Assembly: GCA_026387405.1 (NCBI GenBank)
Contig: JAPLLV010000031.1
Location: 1 to 49,845 of the forward strand
Length of the DNA stretch: 49,845 bases
Source of the DNA: Candidatus Omnitrophota bacterium
GTDB lineage: Bacteria > Omnitrophota > Gorgyraeia > Gygaellales > Profunditerraquicolaceae
Direction: 5' to 3'
In this document: positions 9,997-19,612 of the stretch, piece after piece
How the letters are laid out: every line of letters begins with the position of its first letter
How positions within the stretch are numbered: position 1 is the first letter of the stretch
Made by a program: the position numbers and the translations under genes
The notes under the pieces: generated by a model
What the model was told of the DNA's origin: nothing
Database searches by the model: none
Seen by the model: only the letters and a program-made list of their open reading frames with translations

Positions 9997-11352
9997 ATGC
10001 CTGACATTTATCTGGCTTCGCGCTCTAAGGCGCGCAGAGAACTGCTTAAGTCTCTAGGGATAAAATTTAAGGTCATCCCTGTTGATATTAAGGAAAAAAG
10101 TAATCCTAAGTATTCATCTTACGCGCGTCTGGTCAGGCATAACGCTTTGCTCAAGGCGCGCGCGGCAGGGCGCAGAGTTGAAAGCGGCGTCATTATCGCA
10201 GCCGATACCCTGATGGTGCAGGACAAAATTATTTTCGTCAAGCCGAAAAATTTAGCCGATGCCCGCAGGATGCTGAAAAATTTAAGCGCTAAGCCGCAGA
10301 CAGTCTATACCGGCATTGCGCTTATTGATAAAGACAGCGGCAGAGAGTCTTGCGATTACGAAAAGACAAAAGTTTATATGGATAAATTGAGCGATAATGA
10401 TATTGATAATTATTTTGCCTGCGTTTCGCCATTAGGTAAGGCCGGCAGTTACGATATCTCGGGGCGCGGTGCTTTTTTTATCCGGCGTATTGAGGGTTGT
10501 TTCTATAACGTGGTCGGGCTGCCTATAAGAAAACTATACAGGATGCTTAGAAAATTGGATATTAAAGTTTTTTCATTTGCTATCTGCTATATGCTATATG
10601 CTATTTTTTTATGTGGTTGTTCCACGGAATATAACGTCGCTACTAATAAGGAGGAGACGTTCTTCTACACTACCGAAAAGGAAGTCGCGATGGGCAAGGC
10701 TATCGACCGCCAGGTACTGACCCAGCATAAACTTACAGAGGATCTTCTTGTGCAGAAGCGGATAGAGGATATAGGCCGGAAGATCGTAGCTGTCTGCGAC
10801 AGAAAAGATATCGATTACCATTTTAAGGTGCTGGAGGACGATGAGGTCAATGCCGTATCGCTTCCGGGCGGGTTTGTGTATGTCAATAGCGGGTTGGTCA
10901 AGAGGGCAGCTAATGACGACGAATTGGCCGCGGTATTAGCGCATGAAGTGGGGCATATCGTTGCCCGGCACAGCATCAAGAAGCTGCAGGGTATGATGGG
11001 CTATACCCTGCTGCGCCTCCTGACCCTGGCAGCCCCTTCCGGCGGCGGGGCAGTTGGAGGGGCCGCGGACGCCGCTTTTAATGAACTGATGCTGGGGTAT
11101 TCGCGGGAAGATGAATTTCTGGCGGATCAGATGTCCGTGCGTTATACAAAGTTAGCCGGCTATAATCCTCACGCGATGATAGATTTTTTAAAGAAACTCA
11201 AGGAGTCAGACCGCAGGAAACCGCTTAGGCAAATAAATTATTTCAAGACTCACCCCTATGTCCCGGACCGCATTCGGGTGGTCAAACAGGCGTTAGGCGA
11301 GAGCATAGGCTTTTCCGACTATATTAATACCGAGCAGCAGCCCCATGACTAG
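9997..11352 (+). CDS. Fusion ORF: Maf-family nucleotide pyrophosphatase followed in frame by a lipoprotein-type M48 metallopeptidase
   Basis: N-term MPDIYLASRSKARRELLKSLGI..ADT..GKAGSYDISGRGAFFIRRIEGCFYNVVGLPI (Maf); then FAICYMLYAIFLCGCST (lipobox) and VLAHEVGHIVARH (HExxH) M48. Confidence 0.85.
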   Translation: MPDIYLASRSKARRELLKSLGIKFKVIPVDIKEKSNPKYSSYARLVRHNALLKARAAGRRVESGVIIAADTLMVQDKIIFVKPKNLADARRMLKNLSAKPQTVYTGIALIDKDSGRESCDYEKTKVYMDKLSDNDIDNYFACVSPLGKAGSYDISGRGAFFIRRIEGCFYNVVGLPIRKLYRMLRKLDIKVFSFAICYMLYAIFLCGCSTEYNVATNKEETFFYTTEKEVAMGKAIDRQVLTQHKLTEDLLVQKRIEDIGRKIVAVCDRKDIDYHFKVLEDDEVNAVSLPGGFVYVNSGLVKRAANDDELAAVLAHEVGHIVARHSIKKLQGMMGYTLLRLLTLAAPSGGGAVGGAADAAFNELMLGYSREDEFLADQMSVRYTKLAGYNPHAMIDFLKKLKESDRRKPLRQINYFKTHPYVPDRIRVVKQALGESIGFSDYINTEQQPHD

Positions 11353-12439
11353 AAAGGCCTTATGCATAATTTTTGTGTTTTTAATCCTGATAGGCTGTCA
11401 GGCGCAAAGAGAGAGGGTCCGGGAGAATAGAATGACAGATCCCGGCTCAAGGCGCGAAAATCCCTTTGGCGTGTTGGAATTCCTGCATTGGAACCATCCT
11501 TGGAATAACCACAAATACGCGACCCGCAAGGATCTTGAAAAAGCGGCGGCCTTGATGCGGGAGGCCGGCGTAGGAACGGTGCGCATGGATTTTCTTTGGC
11601 AGGATATCGAACCGCAGCAGGGAAAATTTGATTTTGCGAAGTACGATTTTATCGTTGAGCTGCTACGCAATAATAATATAACCGTCCTGGGTATATTGGA
11701 TTATAGCGTAGATTGGGACTCGCCGCAAAGAAAGTGGAACTATCCCTCCAAAGACCACCGCAGATTCATAGATTATGCCCGGAAGGTCGTAGTTCGCTAT
11801 CGGGATAAGGTAAAATACTGGGAGGTCTGGAATGAGCCGGATTCCCATACTTATTGGGAGCCTCAAGACGGCCTGGCGGGTTACTGCGCTTTATTAAAGG
11901 ATGCCTATATTGCCTTAAAAGAGATTGACCCTGAATGCCGGATACTTAACGGCGGCCTGGCCGGCGGTCTCTCGAGCGTAAACAACCTTTATGATCACGG
12001 CGCAAAAGGTTACTTCGATATCCTTAACTTGCATATTTTTGACTCGCCCCTTCATCCCGGGGCCTTAAGCCGGGTCAAGGCCTACCCTAAGCTGGCTTAC
12101 AAGGTGATGCAACGTAACGGCGACGGCGCAAAGAAAATCTGGATCACCGAGATCGGCTGTCCCGGCGTGCCAAAGGGGGTAAAGACCAATAACTGGTGGA
12201 TGGGTAATAATCCGGGCGAAGAAGAACAGGCCGTCTGGGCAAAAGATGTTTTTAGCGGGTTATTAAAGATAGAAAGGGTTGAGAAAATATTCTGGGCATT
12301 CTTCCGGGACACCTTGGAGCACTGGAAAGACGGGACTGATTATTTTGGACTGGTGCGTTGGGATTTTACCAAGAAGGGCTCATATGCGGCGTTTAAGAGA
12401 TGTTTTGAGTCCTGGAAGCAATCGAGCGGTTTGGAATAA
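11345..12439 (+). CDS. Putative glycoside hydrolase (clan GH-A-like), lipoprotein
   Basis: Lipobox LIGC; VRMDFLWQDIEPQQGKFDFAKYD; YWEVWNEPDS; IWITEIGCPG acid/base and nucleophile contexts. Confidence 0.75.
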   Translation: MTRKALCIIFVFLILIGCQAQRERVRENRMTDPGSRRENPFGVLEFLHWNHPWNNHKYATRKDLEKAAALMREAGVGTVRMDFLWQDIEPQQGKFDFAKYDFIVELLRNNNITVLGILDYSVDWDSPQRKWNYPSKDHRRFIDYARKVVVRYRDKVKYWEVWNEPDSHTYWEPQDGLAGYCALLKDAYIALKEIDPECRILNGGLAGGLSSVNNLYDHGAKGYFDILNLHIFDSPLHPGALSRVKAYPKLAYKVMQRNGDGAKKIWITEIGCPGVPKGVKTNNWWMGNNPGEEEQAVWAKDVFSGLLKIERVEKIFWAFFRDTLEHWKDGTDYFGLVRWDFTKKGSYAAFKRCFESWKQSSGLE

Positions 12440-12454
12440 AGGGGAAGTGTCGCT

Positions 12455-13123
12455 ATGCGTATCTTAGTGGTTGAAGATGAAAAAAAAGTAGCGGATTTTA
12501 TCCGCCGCGGCCTGAAAGAGGAAGGTTATGCGGTTGATGTGGCTTATGACGGCGAAGAGGGATATTTTTTAGCCGGCACCAACCCTTATGATCTGATAGT
12601 GCTTGACCTAATGTTGCCTAAACAAGACGGTCTGAGTTTATGCCGTTCTTTACGGCAGGATAGATTGACTACACCCATACTTATGCTTACGGCCAAGGAC
12701 GCGGTCAAAGATAAAGTGGCGGGCCTGGATTCAGGGGCGGACGATTACCTTACCAAGCCCTTTGCCTTTGAGGAATTTCTGGCCAGGGTGAGGGCGCTCT
12801 TGCGCAAAAAAGATAACCTGGCCTCAACGCTGCTTAAGGTAGACGACCTTGTGCTGGACACGCTGAGCCGCAAGGTTATCCGCGGGGGAAAAGAAATATC
12901 CCTTACCCATAAGGAATATTCGCTCCTTGAATATCTTGTGCGCAATAAAGGGACAGTAGTGACCCGGACCATGATCTCCGAGCATGTCTGGGATATCAGT
13001 TTTGATACGCTCACTAACGTTATCGACGTCTATATAAATTACCTGCGCAGGAAGATCGACCGCGGCCGGAAGAAAGAACTCATCCACACCCTGCGCGGTT
13101 CAGGATACATCCTTAAGGAATAA
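12455..13123 (+). CDS. OmpR/PhoB-family response regulator
   Basis: [42 protein letters not shown] plus winged-helix C-terminus. Confidence 0.93.
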   Translation: MRILVVEDEKKVADFIRRGLKEEGYAVDVAYDGEEGYFLAGTNPYDLIVLDLMLPKQDGLSLCRSLRQDRLTTPILMLTAKDAVKDKVAGLDSGADDYLTKPFAFEEFLARVRALLRKKDNLASTLLKVDDLVLDTLSRKVIRGGKEISLTHKEYSLLEYLVRNKGTVVTRTMISEHVWDISFDTLTNVIDVYINYLRRKIDRGRKKELIHTLRGSGYILKE

Positions 13124-13127
13124 TACG

Positions 13128-14615
13128 ATGTTCCGCAAATCCGTCCGCATAAAATTTATACTCTGGTATACATTGCTCCTTGCGGTTACCTTCCTTTTAT
13201 TCAGTTTTATACTATACTTTGATTTTGAGAAGAGCCAGCGGGACAATATGGATGACCTGCTGTTTTCCCAGGCAGAGGGCGTGGTCAGTTCCATCAATAC
13301 CTACTGGGAAACGGAAAAAATGGAGGCAATTAAAGGCGGGGTGAGCGAGAGCGTATTCACCAAGATAAATAATGAAAATTTTGTAAAGATCGCCCGGAGA
13401 TGGGTAAGCGAAAAGTCCCGGGAGCCGGAATTGCTTAATATCATGGTGAGTATCTATGACTATAGCGGAGCTATAATCGCCTCTTCGGCCGGCCTTGGCC
13501 AGGGGTCTTATCTGCCTGACGGGATCGCCAACAAGCTTGACGAAGATAACGTGTTTTACGAAAACCGCAGGATAAGGTTAAGCCGGAGCAGCGAAATGTC
13601 GTTCAGGGTATTGACCTTGGGGGTGGTAGAGAACGGAAAGATCGTCTATTTTGTCCAGGTGGCCAGCCCGTTGACCTTATTCTACGCCTCTATCCGGCGG
13701 CTGCGTTTTATCTTGTTTTTGCTGCTTCCCTTAACCGTTTTTATTGCCAGTATTGCGGCCGGTGAATTCCTCGTCAGCATTACGCTTAAGCCTCTGAACC
13801 GGATGATGAAGACCGTGAGGCAGATCACGGGTGAGAATATGCATCTGAGGCTTCAGATACCCGAAACCAAGGACGAGATCAAGAAACTGGCCGAGACCTT
13901 TAACGAGATGTTGGATAAGATCAACAGCGCTTTTATCTCGCAGAAGCGTTTTATGCACGACGCCTCCCATGAATTAAGGACCCCGCTTACCATACTCAAA
14001 GGTGAACTTGAGGTAGCTTTGAAAAAAGCCCGCTCACAGGATGAGTACCTATCAGTCCTGCGCAGTAATTTGGAGGAGATAAACCGGATCGTGCGCATCG
14101 TGGAGAATCTTCTTTTATTGGCCCGGTTTGACAGCCAGGAGGCCGTGCTTAAAAAAAATCCGCTGGACTTAGGCCTGCTCCTCGAAGAAACAGTAAAGGA
14201 TACGCGCGTGCTTGCCGAGAAGAAGAATATTTCCGTAGAGTCTTCTCTGGAAGGGAACGTTGAGTTTGAGGCAGACGGAGAAAAGCTGCGCCGTGTATTT
14301 CTAAACCTTTTGGATAACGCCATTAAATATACCCTCGAAGGAGGCAGGGTATCTGTGGGCCTCGCGAAACGGGGTTCTTACGCAGAAATAGAAATAGCCG
14401 ATACCGGTATCGGCATAGATAATAAAGACCTGCCTTTCATTTTTGAGCGGCTGTACCGCGCGGACAAATCCCGCAGCAGCCAGGGTTTTGGCCTGGGTTT
14501 AAGCATCGCTAAATCTATCGTCCAGGCCCACCGGGGCACGATCAGCGTACAGAGTAAGCTGCATCAGGGTACCACCTTTAAAGTTTGCCTTCCGTTAACA
14601 GCCCTCCCAGATTAG
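13128..14615 (+). CDS. Sensor histidine kinase (TM, HAMP, HisKA, HATPase_c)
   Basis: [22 protein letters not shown] box [23 protein letters not shown]. Confidence 0.93.
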   Translation: MFRKSVRIKFILWYTLLLAVTFLLFSFILYFDFEKSQRDNMDDLLFSQAEGVVSSINTYWETEKMEAIKGGVSESVFTKINNENFVKIARRWVSEKSREPELLNIMVSIYDYSGAIIASSAGLGQGSYLPDGIANKLDEDNVFYENRRIRLSRSSEMSFRVLTLGVVENGKIVYFVQVASPLTLFYASIRRLRFILFLLLPLTVFIASIAAGEFLVSITLKPLNRMMKTVRQITGENMHLRLQIPETKDEIKKLAETFNEMLDKINSAFISQKRFMHDASHELRTPLTILKGELEVALKKARSQDEYLSVLRSNLEEINRIVRIVENLLLLARFDSQEAVLKKNPLDLGLLLEETVKDTRVLAEKKNISVESSLEGNVEFEADGEKLRRVFLNLLDNAIKYTLEGGRVSVGLAKRGSYAEIEIADTGIGIDNKDLPFIFERLYRADKSRSSQGFGLGLSIAKSIVQAHRGTISVQSKLHQGTTFKVCLPLTALPD

Positions 14616-14693
14616 AAAATTTTAATCTTGTTCTAACCCCTTTTTAATGATCTCTATGTTACCTTCATTGAGGAAGAAGGGGGGTGAAGAAAT

Positions 14694-14939
14694 ATGAAAA
14701 AAATAATAGGGATTTTTGTTAGCGTGTTTATGCTGGTGTGTTTCCTGACAACGGGTTTTGCCGCCCAGGAAGGCAATACTACTGTTCTTGATTCGACCGC
14801 CAAACCGGCAGCGACATCCAAGGTAGCAGCAAAGCATAAGAAGGCTTCGAAAAAACATAAAGAGGCCAAGAAACCAAAACATCTTAATAAAGATGTAGCG
14901 GGCCAAACGCAGGGAACGAAAGCGGAGGTAACGAAATGA
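14694..14939 (+). CDS. Small secreted Lys/Ala-rich protein
   Basis: Signal peptide MKKIIGIFVSVFMLVCFLTTGFAAQ followed by a basic low-complexity region. Confidence 0.6.
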   Translation: MKKIIGIFVSVFMLVCFLTTGFAAQEGNTTVLDSTAKPAATSKVAAKHKKASKKHKEAKKPKHLNKDVAGQTQGTKAEVTK

Positions 14940-15337
14940 AAAAGATTTTGCTGCTGGCGTTGTTAATCCTGCCCCTAATGATAGGGGGGATTGTTTTCGC
15001 CGAAAATGCCTCCTCCTGCGCAGGCGTAAATACGTCTGCATTGCCCTCTCCGAAGGCAGCAGTAACTCACGAGACGCCGAAAGTAAATATAGTTACCGGT
15101 AAGGTGGAAGAAGTCAATCTTGCCGATCCGGCAAAAGGCACCAAGTCGGAAGTAACGGTGGTTAGCGAAGACGGCGCTAAGGTTACCGTCTTAGTAAAAA
15201 CAAATACCACGATTTATGGCGCTGATTGGAAGGCAATAGGATTGGAGAAGATAAAACCCGGCGATACGGTTAAAATAAAATATTTGATCAGTAAAGAAGG
15301 GGTTCGCGAGGCCAGGTCTTTAAGCCTGGTGAAATAA
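14936..15337 (+). CDS. Small exported protein, DUF5666-like
   Basis: Signal peptide, then a VTGKVEEVNLADPAKGTKSEVTVVSEDGAKVTVLVKTNTTIYG beta-rich domain; start overlaps the upstream stop. Confidence 0.6.
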   Translation: MKKILLLALLILPLMIGGIVFAENASSCAGVNTSALPSPKAAVTHETPKVNIVTGKVEEVNLADPAKGTKSEVTVVSEDGAKVTVLVKTNTTIYGADWKAIGLEKIKPGDTVKIKYLISKEGVREARSLSLVK

Positions 15338-15348
15338 GCCTTTGTTTT

Positions 15349-15380
15349 AAGATGCGGCAGGCGAAGGCTTGCCGCATCTT
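15349..15380 (+). terminator. Strong 11-bp hairpin 3' of the two-component operon (no good U-tract)
   Basis: aagatgcggca-ggcgaaggct-tgccgcatctt perfect inverted repeat. Confidence 0.5.
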
Positions 15381-15450
15381 GATAAATATAAGGCTGCTGC
15401 AGGAATTCTATTGTGAAATACAATTTCTTATCATATAATGTTTTCAAACT

Positions 15451-16377
15451 ATGTCGCTAGAATTCAAGTTTAATTTAAAAAAACCGTCTTTTCCGGAGGC
15501 ACCTCCGCAGGTCCGTAATGGCCATGGCCTGTTTTTGGAAGGTGATAACGGGGCCGCGGTCATCCTGGTCCACGGCCTCACCGGCACTCCGCAAGAGATG
15601 AGATTTCTGGCATCGTACTTAAATAAGAGGGGATACACGGTATCATGCCCGCTCCTGGCAAACCACGGCGAACACTTAGAGGTGCTTAAAGCTACCAAAT
15701 GGCAGGATTTTTATCAATCGGTAAGGAACGCTTTTATGGAGGTAAAGGATAGGCGCGCCGTTTTTGCCGCGGGATTATCTATGGGGGCGCTGCTTGTTTT
15801 GCTGCTTGCCGAGGAATTCCCGCAGCAGGTAAGCGGCGTAAGCTGCATTTCACCCACATTGTTTTATGACGGCTGGAATATGCCGTGGTATAGATGTTTT
15901 CTCCCCCTGGCATGCTCGACTCCCATAAGGCACTTCTTGTATTTTAAGGAAGATTATCCCTACGGTATAAAAAACGAGGCCATCCGCGAGCGCGTGCACA
16001 GGTATTATACGCAGGTCAGGTTGCAGGATCATGATGCACAAAAGGTCATGCAATATGGTTACCCCTTTTTCCCGGTCACGCTTCTTCGTGAGCTAAAGTT
16101 TCTGGTAGACCATTTAAGCAATAAGCTGGCAGTCATTCATACCCCCACGCAGATCATCCAGGCTGTCGATGACGATATGACCAGCGTCAAGAACGCGCAG
16201 TTTATCTACGATAGAATCAGATCTCTCAAGAAAGAAATAGTGCTCCTGGAGAATTCCTATCATGTAATTACCGCAGATCAGGAGAGGGAGAAGGCAGCGC
16301 AGAAATTGTTTGAGTTCTTCGATAGTATCTATCAGGGCAAAATACAAAAAAACATAAGCTATGCCTCCGTATCTTAA
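15451..16377 (+). CDS. Alpha/beta hydrolase (carboxylesterase-like)
   Basis: AVILVHGLTGTPQEMRFLASYLNKRGYTV; AAGLSMGALL nucleophile elbow. Confidence 0.85.
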   Translation: MSLEFKFNLKKPSFPEAPPQVRNGHGLFLEGDNGAAVILVHGLTGTPQEMRFLASYLNKRGYTVSCPLLANHGEHLEVLKATKWQDFYQSVRNAFMEVKDRRAVFAAGLSMGALLVLLLAEEFPQQVSGVSCISPTLFYDGWNMPWYRCFLPLACSTPIRHFLYFKEDYPYGIKNEAIRERVHRYYTQVRLQDHDAQKVMQYGYPFFPVTLLRELKFLVDHLSNKLAVIHTPTQIIQAVDDDMTSVKNAQFIYDRIRSLKKEIVLLENSYHVITADQEREKAAQKLFEFFDSIYQGKIQKNISYASVS

Positions 16378-16849
16378 AAGATTATCGGGCTACAATTTCC
16401 TGTTTGATTTTGACAATACTATTACGCCTTTTGACGTGCTGGACGATATAATAGAAAAATTTTCGGTTAACGATGATTGGGTTGTCTATGAAGAGGCCTG
16501 GCGCGCGGGGTTTGCCAACAGGATAGGATTTGATAAGGACAGGTTGGTTCCTTTTTTTCCGCATCAGCACGATGCCTGTCCTTGCTGCGCTAACTGTAAG
16601 ACAAGGCACCTGACGAAATATAGCTCCGCGGGAAATATCGTCGTTTACATCGGCGACGGGCTCTCGGATACCTGCGCTGCCCAGAACGCTTCTTTAGTTT
16701 TTGCCAAAGGGCATCTCTTGGAATATTTGAGGAAAAAAGGCGTTAGCTGCACGGCCTTTGAGAACCTGGGAGATATCCAACGTTACCTCGGGGAGGTAAT
16801 TGATAATGGGACAGAAGATAAAGCTCGGCAAAAGGCAGGTAAGGCCTAA
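16361..16849 (+). CDS. HAD-superfamily phosphatase, MtnX-like, apparently internally shortened
   Basis: FLFDFDNTITPFDVLDDII motif I and YIGDGLSDTCAAQNASLVFAK motif IV; PHQHDACPCCANCK Cys cluster; region expected to carry HAD motif II not seen. Confidence 0.65.
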   Translation: MPPYLKRLSGYNFLFDFDNTITPFDVLDDIIEKFSVNDDWVVYEEAWRAGFANRIGFDKDRLVPFFPHQHDACPCCANCKTRHLTKYSSAGNIVVYIGDGLSDTCAAQNASLVFAKGHLLEYLRKKGVSCTAFENLGDIQRYLGEVIDNGTEDKARQKAGKA

Positions 16850-18218
16850 GGGAAATGGTATCCTTGATCTGGAGGCAAAATACTGCTCCTGGGGCGATAC
16901 GGTCCATTATGCCAAGAAGTTAAAGGTCTTTGACCGCTGCGAGGGGATATATTTATATGATAAGGGAGGGACGCAATATCTGGACCTCCAGATGTGGTAT
17001 TCTGCGGTAAACTTCGGATATAAAAACCCCAGGTTAAATGAGGCCCTGAAGCGGCAGATCGACCGTCTTCCGCAGCTCGCCTGTCAATATCTGCATGAAG
17101 AAAAGATCCTGCTTGCCGCAAAACTCTCCCGGAGAATAGAGCTGGCTTTTGAAACGGAAGGGAGGGTGCATTTTAATGTCGGCGGCTCAAGCGCGGTGGA
17201 AGATTCTTTGAAATTGGTCAGGAACCACACGGGCAGAAACCTGGTTTTCGCCTTTATGGGCGGTTACCACGGGCGCACCCTCGGAGCCTCGGCTATTACT
17301 TCCAGCTATCGTTACCGCGAGAAATTCGGGCATTTTTCAGACCGCGCTCTCTTTATACCCTATCCGTATTGTTTTAGATGTCCCTACGAAAAAAAGAGGG
17401 AATATTGCGATTTATACTGCCTGAGGCAGTTTGAAAGACTGTTTGAAACAGAATACTATTCTGTGCTGAATACCAAGACAAAGAAATGCGAATGCGGGGC
17501 GTTTTATGTTGAACCGGTGCAGGGAACCGGAGGTTATATTATCCCTCCCCGCGACTATTTCTCGGGCCTGAAAGAAGTATTGGACAGGTACAATATACTG
17601 CTGGTGGATGACGAGATCCAGATGGGCTTTTTCCGCACGGGAAAATTCTGGGCCATTGAGCATTTTAACGTTATCCCCGATATTATTGTTTTCGGAAAAG
17701 CGCTTACCAACGGCCTCAATCCTCTTTCGGGTATATGGGCTAAAGAAGAACTTATTTCACCCAAGGTATTCCCCGCCGGCTCTACCCATTCCACTTTTTC
17801 CGCCAACACCCTTGGGACAACCGTGGGCCTGGAGACCATGAAGCTGATCGAGGAATCCGATTTTGTCAATGAGGTCCCTAAAAAGGGCGAGTATTTCGTT
17901 TCCCGACTAAAGCAGCTAAGACGAAAATACCCCCAGATAGGGCATGTTGAAGGTCTGGGGTTGGCGCTCAGGATAGAGATATGTCAGAAGGACGGCTATA
18001 CCCCCAACCGTGAACTGACCGACGCCGTAATGAATATCGGCTTAACCGGGAGATTGCGCGCGGGCGGCAAAAGACAAGGGCTTATCCTTGATGTGGGAGG
18101 TTACTACAAAAACGTATTTACCCTGGCTCCTTCGTTATATATCGAGAATCGCGAGATAGACCTGGCGGTTGAGCTTTTCGAAGAGGCGTTAGCCAAAGGG
18201 ATTACCGAGACCTCCTAG
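16800..18218 (+). CDS. Class III PLP-dependent aminotransferase (acetylornithine/GABA aminotransferase-like)
   Basis: VGGSSAVEDSLKLVRNHTGRN..GGYHGRTLGASAIT..LVDDEIQMGFFRTGKFWA..VFGKAL. Start could be 16806. Confidence 0.88.
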   Translation: MIMGQKIKLGKRQVRPKGNGILDLEAKYCSWGDTVHYAKKLKVFDRCEGIYLYDKGGTQYLDLQMWYSAVNFGYKNPRLNEALKRQIDRLPQLACQYLHEEKILLAAKLSRRIELAFETEGRVHFNVGGSSAVEDSLKLVRNHTGRNLVFAFMGGYHGRTLGASAITSSYRYREKFGHFSDRALFIPYPYCFRCPYEKKREYCDLYCLRQFERLFETEYYSVLNTKTKKCECGAFYVEPVQGTGGYIIPPRDYFSGLKEVLDRYNILLVDDEIQMGFFRTGKFWAIEHFNVIPDIIVFGKALTNGLNPLSGIWAKEELISPKVFPAGSTHSTFSANTLGTTVGLETMKLIEESDFVNEVPKKGEYFVSRLKQLRRKYPQIGHVEGLGLALRIEICQKDGYTPNRELTDAVMNIGLTGRLRAGGKRQGLILDVGGYYKNVFTLAPSLYIENREIDLAVELFEEALAKGITETS

Positions 18219-18219
18219 C

Positions 18220-19440
18220 TTAGATCCCCTTGATCCTTTCTATTATGAAATCCTGTTCTTCGTCTTTTAAGAATTGGCTGGTAGAGAGAGTGATGTGTTT
18301 TTCTGCAAGGCGCCGCGCGTTTGGGCATTCTGTTTTCGGCAGTATGGTTTTTAAATAAGCGTAATCCGTAATCGCGGATAAGTAAATCCGTGATATGCCC
18401 AGTCCGGAATTTTTGAAAATCTCAAGCGCCTGCTCGCGTTTTAAGGGGTCATCGAAAACGAGGGTGAGATAAGGATAATTTGATGAATCTCCCGCTGATT
18501 CGGTAATTAATTCTATCCCCGCCATACCTTTGAACCCTTCTATATAACGCAGGGCTTTTTGCCTTTGCCTGGTTATTTCCTGCCGCAGGCGAGGGAATAG
18601 CGTGTGCCCGACTTGTTTTCTTATCTTTGATACCTTATGTAGAGGGAAATCCATAGTGAAATATTCAATAGCCGCCCGTTCAGGTTGTCTCATTGTTTCC
18701 CAGAATAACCCGGGAAGCCCGAACGCCAGCCAAAACAAAAGCGGCCGGTAAAAGACCGAATATCCGAATAGCTCAACTAACTTTAATCCTTCAGAAAAAA
18801 CGTCATTTTTTGCTACTCTAGCCGCGGTTTTATCGATCAGCGGGTCAAATTCCTGTTTGTTTATGATCGCCCCGCCTTCGTAAATCGTCAGGCCTTTCCC
18901 GCGGCAAAGGCTAAAGAAAGAGAAATCTCCGAGCGTCCCTGTAATTTCGCCGTCATACATTGCGCCCAGGCTCTGGGCACAATCTTCGATAATAAATATA
19001 TCTTTATTTTGCGTTATTTTTTTTACGGTTTTTATGTCTGCGGGGATACCCGCTAAATGGACGGGAAGAACCGCCAGTATATTTTTATTTTCGGCGCATA
19101 TTTTTTCCAGACTGCTTGTTTCGAAATTGAAATCGTGATCATTTATGTCGCACACCTCAACCTCAAGGCCGGCTCTTTTTATAGCTAATGGGACTAAGGG
19201 ACAGATGAAAGAGGGTATGATCACCGTTTTCCTGGAGGAAATGTCTTTCAGGGCCTGCAAAATAATGTAGAAGGCGGCTGTCCCGGAATAAGTTATCCGG
19301 ACGTTAGATACGCCGAAAAGAATATTCAGGTCCTCTTCGAGGGTTGCAGCAGGCCGGTTGGTTTTTGTAAAAATAGAGAAGAGGTCCCTGGCGGATATTG
19401 GCAGGCCTGCAGTAGGCGGTATTTCCCTTAAGAATCTCAT
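18220..19440 (-). CDS. DegT/DnrJ/EryC1-family aminotransferase
   Basis: VRITYSGTAAFYIILQAL; IEDCAQSLGAMYDGEITGTLGDFSFFSLCRGKGLTIYEGGAI (putative PLP Lys context). Confidence 0.8.
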   Translation of the reverse strand: MRFLREIPPTAGLPISARDLFSIFTKTNRPAATLEEDLNILFGVSNVRITYSGTAAFYIILQALKDISSRKTVIIPSFICPLVPLAIKRAGLEVEVCDINDHDFNFETSSLEKICAENKNILAVLPVHLAGIPADIKTVKKITQNKDIFIIEDCAQSLGAMYDGEITGTLGDFSFFSLCRGKGLTIYEGGAIINKQEFDPLIDKTAARVAKNDVFSEGLKLVELFGYSVFYRPLLFWLAFGLPGLFWETMRQPERAAIEYFTMDFPLHKVSKIRKQVGHTLFPRLRQEITRQRQKALRYIEGFKGMAGIELITESAGDSSNYPYLTLVFDDPLKREQALEIFKNSGLGISRIYLSAITDYAYLKTILPKTECPNARRLAEKHITLSTSQFLKDEEQDFIIERIKGI

Positions 19441-19449
19441 TTTCGCGAA

Positions 19450-19548
19450 TTGTCATTGCGAGGGAGCGAAGCGACCGAAGCAATCCCAAAAACGAGATTG
19501 CTTCGCCCCTTCCCTGCCTGCCGGCAGGCAGGGGGGCTCGCAATGGGG
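19450..19548. repeat. MITE/REP-like interspersed repeat (GTCATTGCGAGGGAGCGAAGCGACCGAAGCAATC family) with nested CCTGCCTGCCGGCAGGCAGG palindrome
   Basis: Inverted ends cattgcgagggagcgaagcgaccgaagcaatc ... gattgcttcg...ctcgcaatg; related copies near 30410 and 39660. Confidence 0.85.
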
Positions 19549-19612
19549 CTAATTTAGACAACAATGATTTTTTATGATAAAATATCCCTAGTTATGTTGC
19601 TATCTATTATAT

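Noticed and set aside
14694-15337. Two small exported ORFs after the HK as a new toxin/antitoxin or bacteriocin pair
   Set aside because: Composition fits ordinary small exported proteins; no immunity, processing or toxin signatures.
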